From assembly GCA_947305585.1 (NCBI GenBank), contig CAMZDY010000010.1:1-22144 (forward strand): a stretch of 22,144 nt of DNA, in the 5' to 3' direction. The notes beneath the pieces were generated by a model. That model ran no database searches. It was not told the DNA's origin and saw only the letters and a program-made list of their open reading frames with translations. Source of the stretch: an uncultured Verrucomicrobiota bacterium (lineage in GTDB: Bacteria > Verrucomicrobiota > Kiritimatiellia > RFP12 > UBA1067). The position numbers were made by a program, and so were the translations under genes. This document shows positions 1-4,541 of the stretch, piece by piece (position 1 is the stretch's first letter; each line of letters begins with the position of its first letter).

Positions 1-14
1 GTTTGTGATATGGT

Positions 15-43
15 ATTATACCATATTTCCGCCCGAAAATCAA
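15..43 (-). promoter_or_regulatory. Sigma-70-type promoter reading off the left edge
   Basis: On the minus strand there is a -35 box TTGATT (38-43) and a perfect -10 box TATAAT (15-20), 17 bases apart. The -10 lies in a perfect odd palindrome with 7-bp arms, ATGGTAT-A-ATACCAT. Transcription would start near position 8 and leave the window, so the gene served is not visible. The same layout stands upstream of rpsT and mntA. Confidence 0.75.
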
Positions 44-54
44 GCGGAAAGTGC
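15..54. repeat. Left copy of ~41-bp direct repeat flanking mntA-hepT
   Basis: This stretch resembles 850-890. Both start with ATTATA, share CATATTTC, and end in the identical 15-mer TCAAGCGGAAAGTGC (40-54 and 876-890). Each copy includes a complete minus-strand promoter. The two copies lie in the same orientation about 836 bp apart and bracket the toxin-antitoxin pair. This could mean promoter duplication when the cassette arrived, or simply two members of a conserved promoter class. Confidence 0.6.
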
Positions 55-65
55 AACTTCCTCCC

Positions 66-157
66 TCTCGTCTATGGGGTCAGGCACCGTTGATGCCACA
101 ACTCCTAAACTCCGAGACTCCCAATAGCGAAAGCAACTTTCGTCCATGGGGTCAGAT
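66..157. repeat. REP-like direct repeats with TGGGGTCAG core
   Basis: The motif CGTCYATGGGGTCAG occurs twice in the same orientation, with ATGGGGTCAG at 74-83 and 146-155, exactly 72 bp apart. GCAACTT precedes both copies. Just before the second copy a short hairpin CGAAAG-CAA-CTTTCG spans 128-142. TGGGGTCAGGCACC-type motifs are familiar from REP or MITE-like elements associated with IS200-like tyrosine transposases; that link is from memory of the motif class. No transposase is present here. Confidence 0.4.
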
Positions 158-169
158 CCTAATCGTCTT

Positions 170-520
170 TCAAGGAAGCGGCCATGGCCACGAAGTCTGA
201 ATGTCGAGCAATTTCCGCTCCAGTTCCGGGAAGTCGTTTTTTACCGCCTCCCACACTAGAGCATCGTCGACCTTCATGTATTCGTGCATGATGAAATTCC
301 GCATATCGGAAGCTTCGCGCCAAGGCACTCCGGGATACTTTTCTTTCGTTTCCTCCGAAACCATGTGCGCCGCCTCGCCCACAATAGTAACGTACCGTTC
401 GGCGGCAGCCATCTTGTCGTCGCTGCCGAGGAACTGCTCGCGCGTGATTCCAGCAACCGATTGCCGAGCCTTCCGGATCGCCTCCAGCATGTGCTTGATT
501 CTCGCAATGTCGCGTTTCAT
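170..520 (-). CDS. hepT: HepT-like toxin (HEPN RNase) of a MntA-HepT system
   Basis: 116 residues, all helical in character, matching the HepT/DUF86 HEPN family. The hallmark RX4HXY motif is intact (R74, H79, Y81 in RNFIMHEY). In characterised MntA-HepT modules the HEPN protein is the ribonuclease toxin and this motif is its active site. A longer reading of the frame reaches back to 736, but the ATG at 520 is preferred: it gives the canonical HepT N-terminus (MKRDIARIKHML), has AGGAGA upstream, and its ATGA overlaps the mntA stop by 4 bases, so antitoxin and toxin are translationally coupled. The C-terminus ends in an unusual WPWPLP tail. Transcription comes from the promoter upstream of mntA. 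The call rests on motif and partner. Confidence 0.88.
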   Translation of the reverse strand: MKRDIARIKHMLEAIRKARQSVAGITREQFLGSDDKMAAAERYVTIVGEAAHMVSEETKEKYPGVPWREASDMRNFIMHEYMKVDDALVWEAVKNDFPELERKLLDIQTSWPWPLP

Positions 521-813
521 ACCGCCACCAAATCTCTCCTTGTTTCGACGGAAAAGGCGGAATCGTCCTCGATGCAACGCCGAGACACCAAATCCACCTT
601 CCGGTCCAGCAAACCGGCCAACGAATTCTTGAGCCGGCTCATCGAGAACAGGGACGCGCCGTCTTTCAACGACACCATAAAGTCCACGTCGCTGTCGGGG
701 CGTTCCTCCTTGCGGGCGCACGAACCGAAGACCCAAAGCTTTTCTGCTTTGTGTTTTCTCGCGATAGCGTAGATTTCATCCCGCTTCGCCCTAATCTCAT
801 CGAGCATGCACAT
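517..813 (-). CDS. mntA: MntA-like minimal nucleotidyltransferase antitoxin
   Basis: 98 residues, the usual size for a minimal nucleotidyltransferase (MNT). It carries the GSX10DXD signature (G30, S31, D42, D44) and a third likely carboxylate, D74 in KVDLVS, so it should be catalytically competent. In known MntA-HepT systems MntA AMPylates or oligo-AMPylates a tyrosine of HepT (the Tyr of RX4HXY) and neutralises it; Y81 is present in the partner. The first ATG (813) has AGGAAG 7 bases upstream and is preferred over the in-frame ATG at 807. A TTGACG-N18-TATAAT promoter sits about 30 bases upstream. The pair is typical of mobile accessory modules, and the flanking sequence is repeat-rich. Confidence 0.88.
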   Translation of the reverse strand: MCMLDEIRAKRDEIYAIARKHKAEKLWVFGSCARKEERPDSDVDFMVSLKDGASLFSMSRLKNSLAGLLDRKVDLVSRRCIEDDSAFSVETRRDLVAV

Positions 814-849
814 GACGCTTCCTGCCGGTTTTCTCCCTTTCCAGTGTAT

Positions 850-879
850 ATTATATCATATTTCTCGCCATTCCGTCAA
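850..879 (-). promoter_or_regulatory. Promoter of the mntA-hepT operon
   Basis: Minus-strand -35 TTGACG (874-879) and perfect -10 TATAAT (850-855) with an 18-base spacer. The predicted start is near 843, giving a leader of about 30 bases before the mntA ATG at 813. The -10 sits in ATATGATATAATATAC, a less complete palindrome than in the sister promoters at 15-43 and 6186-6214. That AT-rich inverted repeat could also be an autoregulatory operator for the toxin-antitoxin pair; this is inference. Confidence 0.75.
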
Positions 880-890
880 GCGGAAAGTGC
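850..890. repeat. Right copy of ~41-bp direct repeat flanking mntA-hepT
   Basis: Partner of 15-54. It shares ATTATA, CATATTTC and the identical 15-mer TCAAGCGGAAAGTGC (876-890) upstream of the -35 box. The conserved bases continue past the -35 element, so the similarity is more than two consensus promoters would need. Confidence 0.6.
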
Positions 891-946
891 CAAAATCTGT
901 TGGCGGTTGTTGGGCGGATAAAAGAGCCCCGGGCGGACGAGTGAAG

Positions 947-1032
947 AAAGGTACTAGTACTTTCCTACTAAAGTACTAGTACTTTGCCACTAAAGTACTA
1001 GTACCTTTCCACTAAAGTACTAGTACTTTAGT
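947..1032. repeat. Array of four CTAG-centred palindromes at exact 22-bp spacing
   Basis: The core GTACTAGTAC occurs four times (951-960, 973-982, 995-1004, 1017-1026), with centres exactly 22 bp apart. Copies 2 and 4 are the perfect 16-bp palindrome AAAGTACTAGTACTTT. Copy 4 extends to a perfect 22-bp palindrome over 1011-1032. Copy 1 has one extra G on the left and copy 3 one extra C on the right, so copies 1 and 3 are reverse complements of each other. A spacing of about two helical turns puts all sites on one face of the DNA, as expected for cooperative binding of a dimeric regulator or for iterons. The array lies upstream of a small plus-strand peptide unit. The binding protein is unknown. 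Confidence 0.9.
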
Positions 1033-1034
1033 TC

Positions 1035-1100
1035 ACTCCCCAGCCTAGAAACACTTACTCCCCGCCCTAGACATTATTACTCCCCAGCCTTGATATGCTA
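1035..1100. repeat. Three further 22-bp tandem repeats (ACTCCCC-type)
   Basis: Three contiguous 22-bp units begin at 1035, 1057 and 1079. Each starts ACTCCCC and continues AGCCTAGA, GCCCTAGA or AGCCTTGA; the distal part of each unit is divergent. They follow the palindrome array almost in phase and keep its 22-bp period and its leading ACT. The first two keep a CTAG core. The third runs straight into the candidate -10 region at 1099-1106, so it would cover the -35 position of that promoter. Confidence 0.8.
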
Positions 1101-1106
1101 TATAAC
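1096..1106 (+). promoter_or_regulatory. Candidate extended -10 promoter for the small-peptide unit
   Basis: The sequence TGCTATATAAC contains an extended -10 (TG-N-TATATA at 1096-1104) or, shifted two bases, TATAAC (1101-1106). No good -35 box lies 16-18 bases upstream; that position falls in the third ACTCCCC repeat. The arrangement would suit a promoter needing an activator bound to the 22-bp array. The prediction is weak without a mapped transcript start. Confidence 0.35.
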
Positions 1107-1222
1107 GGCGCTCGGGGTTGGGTCATAAGAGCGGAGAAGGCATTGAGCGAACGGAGGTTGCCCCGCATCCGACCGCACCTGACAGGGCACAAAACAAGTG
1201 CAATGGTTAAATCGTAATTCCG
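1107..1222 (+). other. Untranslated leader with a possible extended hairpin
   Basis: About 120 bases separate the candidate promoter from the peptide's ribosome binding site. A continuous right arm at 1159-1174 can pair with three left segments: 1116-1123 with 1167-1174 (8 pairs, two of them G-U), 1131-1134 with 1163-1166, and 1139-1142 with 1159-1162. The left side would carry bulges of 7 and 4 bases. A 4-bp hairpin GCAC/GTGC (1187-1190, 1198-1201) follows. I recognise no known riboswitch family and see no other ORF here. The fold is by eye. Confidence 0.3.
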
Positions 1223-1234
1223 AAAGGAGAACTT

Positions 1235-1309
1235 ATGGAAAAGTTCAAGATGATCATGGAGGTCATTAACGCCTGCTTGCAGGCCATCTGGAACGCATTG
1301 TTCAAGTAA
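1235..1309 (+). CDS. Small amphipathic peptide, 24 residues, unrecognised
   Basis: A 24-codon ORF starts at ATG 1235, with a near-perfect Shine-Dalgarno AAAGGAG (1223-1229) five bases upstream, and ends at TAA 1307-1309. A GC-rich terminator follows directly. The peptide begins MEKFKMIMEV and ends IWNALFK. Placed on a helix, F4, I7, M8, I11, C14, L15, I18 and L22 form one hydrophobic face, while E2, K5, E9, N12, Q16, N20 and K24 line the other. It has a single Cys and a single Trp. Peptides of this size and pattern include membrane-active or phenol-soluble-modulin-like peptides, type I toxins and small membrane-protein regulators. I do not recognise this one and assign no function. The strong RBS, the terminator and the repeat array upstream argue that it is a real gene. 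Confidence 0.6.
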   Translation: MEKFKMIMEVINACLQAIWNALFK

Positions 1310-1320
1310 CGGCCTCCACC

Positions 1321-1352
1321 GGGGGCGGGGCCAATCCCCCCGCCCCCTTATT
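1321..1352 (+). terminator. Rho-independent terminator after the small peptide
   Basis: A perfect 10-bp stem GGGGGCGGGG (1321-1330) and CCCCGCCCCC (1338-1347) with a 7-base loop is followed by TTATT. It begins 11 bases after the peptide stop. On the minus strand it lies just after the MGMT stop (1352-1354) and could act there too, though the U-tract on that side is lacking. Confidence 0.8.
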
Positions 1353-2131
1353 CAGCGCAGGGTTCCGTTCTTCGGCAGTTGGCGTTCAAGGTACCATTGC
1401 GTAAGCACTTTGAGCTGCTCGTAGGTGAAGGTCCGCTCGACCGTCCATTTCGAAAGGAATGCCCCGAGCCACCACGCCTCGTTGGCGCCCGCGCCCCACG
1501 ACGCGTCCGCCGCAATCCACTTCTCGAATTTCCGCTTGAGGTGCCGCTGATCCTTGACCTGCGGGGAACGCCAAACGGACAGGAACATTTCTTCCGAGGA
1601 TTCTCTGGGGGCGAAGATCCTGGCGTCGAACAGGTCGGACCCCTCATGTGCCAGCAGGGAAACCTTGTTCGAAAGGCCGCCGCCATATCCCGTGAGCCCG
1701 TTATCCGCACCGATCACGCGATGGCACGGGACTATGATGCAAACCGGATTCCATCCCACCGCGCCGCCCACCGCGCGCGCCGAGACCTTGGCGCCGCCAT
1801 GCTTCTTCGAGATCGCCTTGGCGATGTCGCCGTACGTGACCGTCGCACCGTATGGAATTTTGAGCAATTCGCCGATAACGTCCGTGCGGAACGCCGTCAA
1901 TCCTTCGATGCGATAGCACGGTTTCCAGTCGGGCTCGCGTCCGGCGAAATACTCGTCCAGCCAGCGGCATGTCTCGCGGAATACCGGCGTCTCGCGCGGT
2001 TCCGCATCTTCGCCATAGCGCGCCGCATCACACGAGCCGACGAACCGAAGCCCGGTCAGCGTCTCGCCGTCGCCGCACATCACGAGATCGTCAAACCCGT
2101 CCGGCGTCTTGTATTTCCAGATGTATTTCAT
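1352..2131 (-). CDS. ogt: Methylated-DNA-protein cysteine methyltransferase with C-terminal extension
   Basis: 259 residues. The first ~165 are an O6-alkylguanine-DNA alkyltransferase, which repairs alkylated guanine by suicide transfer to cysteine. The active-site PCHRVIG is intact (C136). Y100, the R119 'arginine finger' region (SARAVGGAV) and the N128 hinge (GWNP) are also in place. Typical family members have 150-180 residues. Here about 90 extra residues follow, rich in W, K and E (for example FEKWIAADASWG and EAWWLGAFLSKWT), which I do not recognise. The ATG at 2131 is chosen because it overlaps the preceding phosphatase stop as ATGA and has AGGA upstream; an ATG at 2146 would add only five residues. 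It is the last gene of the rpsT operon. Confidence 0.88.
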   Translation of the reverse strand: MKYIWKYKTPDGFDDLVMCGDGETLTGLRFVGSCDAARYGEDAEPRETPVFRETCRWLDEYFAGREPDWKPCYRIEGLTAFRTDVIGELLKIPYGATVTYGDIAKAISKKHGGAKVSARAVGGAVGWNPVCIIVPCHRVIGADNGLTGYGGGLSNKVSLLAHEGSDLFDARIFAPRESSEEMFLSVWRSPQVKDQRHLKRKFEKWIAADASWGAGANEAWWLGAFLSKWTVERTFTYEQLKVLTQWYLERQLPKNGTLR

Positions 2132-2631
2132 ACTAAATCCTGACATTCTGCGAATATTATACCTTCCGCGCGCCGCCCACCGCGCGGCGTAAGGTGCCTA
2201 TTCAGGAGCGCCGTGCAACCTTCCCAGACGTCAGCATACGTTTCATCGAAGTTGCCGGTGTACCACGGATCGGCGATCGAGCGCGAAGAGCCCGCAAACT
2301 CCAGCAGTTTGCGGATCTTCGGCCGGTCTTCGGGATCGACGAGACGCCGCAGGTCGGCAATGTTATAATCGTCCATGCCGATCAAAAGGTCGTACTCCCG
2401 CGCTTTGGCGGCAGTCAACCGCCAGGCGGCACGCGGCGCAAACGGAATGCCCTGTTCGCGCAGTTTGGCGCGCGTGCCATGATGGATGTCGTTTCCGATT
2501 TCATCGGTGTGGAGGGCGGCGCTCTCCACCAGGATATCGCTCCGTCCGGCCCGGCGGACGAGTTCCTTCATCACGAACTCCGCCATCGGCGAACGGCAGA
2601 TGTTGCCATGGCACAGAAAGAGGATCTTCAT
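2128..2631 (-). CDS. Low-molecular-weight protein tyrosine phosphatase family protein
   Basis: 167 residues, the usual length. The N-terminal P-loop CHGNICRS (C7 to R13, CX5R) is the nucleophile and phosphate-binding loop, and DPWY (D121) near the C-terminus supplies the general acid. The family includes true phosphotyrosine phosphatases (YwlE/Wzb-like) and protein-arginine phosphatases; residue 11 is Ile, so a tyrosine specificity is possible but cannot be decided by eye. The ATG at 2631 overlaps the stop of the upstream membrane-protein gene by 4 bases (ATGA), and its own stop overlaps the MGMT start in the same way. Part of the rpsT operon. Confidence 0.88.
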   Translation of the reverse strand: MKILFLCHGNICRSPMAEFVMKELVRRAGRSDILVESAALHTDEIGNDIHHGTRAKLREQGIPFAPRAAWRLTAAKAREYDLLIGMDDYNIADLRRLVDPEDRPKIRKLLEFAGSSRSIADPWYTGNFDETYADVWEGCTALLNRHLTPRGGRRAEGIIFAECQDLV

Positions 2632-2915
2632 GCGGCCGGAGCTTTGCCCGCACCGTCGGCGGAGTCGAAACGGCGATTGCGGAAGTAGAGGAGGATGTCG
2701 CAACCGACGACGAAAAAGAGGAGGAGATAGACCCAGGTGACCCAATTGAAGCTGTTGAGCACTTTGTGGACGATGCCGAAAACGTAGCCCAGCTCGATAA
2801 GACAGAGGAAAACGATGCTCTTGCCCTTGGTGCTGCGGGACTTCAGCGACTTGGCGATGGAAAACGGCCACGAGGCGCCGAAACACACCAACATCATAAA
2901 TTCGAAAACGCTCAT
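2628..2915 (-). CDS. Small PQ-loop/SemiSWEET-like membrane protein
   Basis: 95 residues with three predicted membrane segments (about 3-18, 33-50 and 57-78), with basic stretches after the first and last. The pattern CFGASWPFSIAKSLKSRSTKGKS resembles the first half of PQ-loop or SemiSWEET proteins, in which a WP or PQ pair sits in the first helix followed by a Lys/Ser-rich loop. SemiSWEETs dimerise to carry sugars; transport is not shown here. It starts at ATG 2915, overlapping the ABC-F stop by 4 bases, and ends overlapping the phosphatase start by 4 bases. The C-terminal tail FDSADGAGKAPAA is soluble. Family assignment is tentative; that it is a real membrane protein is well supported. Confidence 0.7.
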   Translation of the reverse strand: MSVFEFMMLVCFGASWPFSIAKSLKSRSTKGKSIVFLCLIELGYVFGIVHKVLNSFNWVTWVYLLLFFVVGCDILLYFRNRRFDSADGAGKAPAA

Positions 2916-4501
2916 GCGGACTGGTTCCTGGTTTCGAGGTCGGCCCAGCGGTCGACCAGTTGTTCGAGAGTGGCCTCGAGCGAGGCGAGGCGGGAAGAAT
3001 CGACGGTTTCGCGGTTGACCAACGCCTGCTGCAAGGCGGCGATTTCGGCCTCGAGCGCGGAAATGCGGTCCGGCAACTGCGCAAGTTCGCGCTGTTCGTG
3101 GTAGGAGAGCTTCTTTTTGTCCTTTGGCGTCTGCTCCCGGCGGACCGGTTCGGCCGGGCCAGACTCCGCCAATCGGTCTTCGGCGGACGCGCCTTCGAGG
3201 TCGAGCGTGGAGGTGACCACGTTGTCCATGAACTCGCGGTCGTGGCTCACCAAAAGGAGCGTGCCTTTGTAGTCCATCAACTCCTCTTCCAGGAGCTCCA
3301 GCGTCTCGATGTCGAGATCGTTGGTGGGCTCGTCCATCACGATGAGATTGGCCGGCTTCAAAAAGAGTTTCGCCAAGAGCAGCCGGGCGCGTTCGCCGCC
3401 GGAAAGCGCTTTCACCGGGGTGCGGCAGCGCTCGGGCGTGAAGAGAAACTTGGCGAGGTACGAATATTGCGTATCGCCCGGCATGTTTTCGAGAATGGAA
3501 AGATCGGGCTTGAGTTCGTCGCGAAGCTGGTCGAAGAAGACCATTTCCACGTTGGTGCCGAGCGTGATTTGGCCCTGTTGGGGCTGAAGGCGTCCCGTGA
3601 GCAGTTTTAGGAGCGTCGTCTTGCCGGCGCCGTTGGGACCCGTGATGCCCAGCCGTTCGCCCCTCAAGACGTCCATCGTGAGGTGCTCGATGATGGGCTT
3701 CGCTTCGCCATAGCCGAAAGTGGCGTCCTCCACCTTGATGACGCGCATGCCGCCGGGCAAGGCGGTGTCGATGTGGAGCTTGGAGGTGCCGATGGATTTG
3801 CGGCGATTGGCGAATTCCTTGCGCAACTCCATGAGCGCCGCCACCCGCCCTTCATTGCGGGTGCGCCGCGCCTTGATGCCTTTGCGGATCCACGCCTCTT
3901 CCTGGGCGAGTTTCTTGGACTTCCGCGCCCAATAGACGGCTTCGTCGGAAAGGAGCTCGGCCTTGCGCTTGACGAAGGTGGTGTAGTCGCACTCCCAGCC
4001 GCTCAGTTCGCCGCGATCGAGATCGAGGATGCGCGTCGCCACGCGACGCAAGAAGCGGCGATCATGCGTAACCACGATCACCGCCATTTCGCGCTGCCGG
4101 CGGAGCATGCTTTCGAGCCAGTCGATGCTGTCGCAGTCCAGATGGTTGGTCGGCTCGTCGAGAAGCAGCAGATCGGGACGCGAAAGAAGCGCCTGTTCCA
4201 GGATCCGGCGGCGCCGGCGTCCCCCGGAAAGCGCGTTGAACGCATCGTCGCCGGGACGGTCGGCGGGAACCTCCTGGGAGACGTAGACGGTCTTCAGGTC
4301 GGGCGCGCGGACGATTTCGCCCGAGTCGGGCGGGATGAGCCCCGCGATCACCTTGAGCAGGGTGGATTTGCCCTCGCCGTTGCGTCCGGTGAGCGCGGCG
4401 CGAAGTCCCTTTTCGACGGAAAGCGACACCCGGTCGAGGACGTCCGGGCCGCCGAACGCCAGCGACACGTCCTTGAGGGATAGAAGAAAGGCGCGGCTCA
4501 A
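2912..4501 (-). CDS. uup: Uup-like ABC-F ATPase with a shortened first ABC domain
   Basis: 529 residues with two ABC domains and no membrane segments, typical of ABC-F proteins acting on ribosomes or DNA intermediates. ABC1 has Walker A GRNGEGKST (39-47), LSGG (91-94) and LLLLDEP. ABC2 has Walker A GPNGAGKTT (288-296), LSGGE (367-371) and IVMDEP. The linker EEAWIRKGIKARRTRNEGRV and the C-terminal coiled coil (about 465-525) match Uup closely. Oddity: only about 15 residues separate the ABC1 Q-loop (Q76) from LSGG, where E. coli Uup has about 90, so most of the alpha-subdomain is missing. The frame is open with no ATG nearby. TTG 4501 (AAAGG upstream) is chosen; TTG 4522 would add seven residues. 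It follows pgk by 40 bases with no terminator seen. Confidence 0.85.
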   Translation of the reverse strand: MSRAFLLSLKDVSLAFGGPDVLDRVSLSVEKGLRAALTGRNGEGKSTLLKVIAGLIPPDSGEIVRAPDLKTVYVSQEVPADRPGDDAFNALSGGRRRRRILEQALLSRPDLLLLDEPTNHLDCDSIDWLESMLRRQREMAVIVVTHDRRFLRRVATRILDLDRGELSGWECDYTTFVKRKAELLSDEAVYWARKSKKLAQEEAWIRKGIKARRTRNEGRVAALMELRKEFANRRKSIGTSKLHIDTALPGGMRVIKVEDATFGYGEAKPIIEHLTMDVLRGERLGITGPNGAGKTTLLKLLTGRLQPQQGQITLGTNVEMVFFDQLRDELKPDLSILENMPGDTQYSYLAKFLFTPERCRTPVKALSGGERARLLLAKLFLKPANLIVMDEPTNDLDIETLELLEEELMDYKGTLLLVSHDREFMDNVVTSTLDLEGASAEDRLAESGPAEPVRREQTPKDKKKLSYHEQRELAQLPDRISALEAEIAALQQALVNRETVDSSRLASLEATLEQLVDRWADLETRNQSA

Positions 4502-4541
4502 GTCCGCGCCCTTTCTTCGCAACGATGCCGTTTCCGGAAGA

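Noticed and set aside
521..736. N-terminal extension of HepT
   Set aside because: It only reads mntA in another frame; the internal ATG at 520 has a ribosome binding site and the standard HepT beginning.
947..1100. CRISPR array
   Set aside because: The 22-bp units are contiguous, with no unique spacers of 28-40 bp, and no cas genes are present. It is a tandem, phased repeat.
2156..2161. TATAAT on the minus strand just upstream of MGMT as its promoter
   Set aside because: It lies within the phosphatase coding sequence, has no -35 partner, and the 4-base overlap already explains MGMT expression by coupling.
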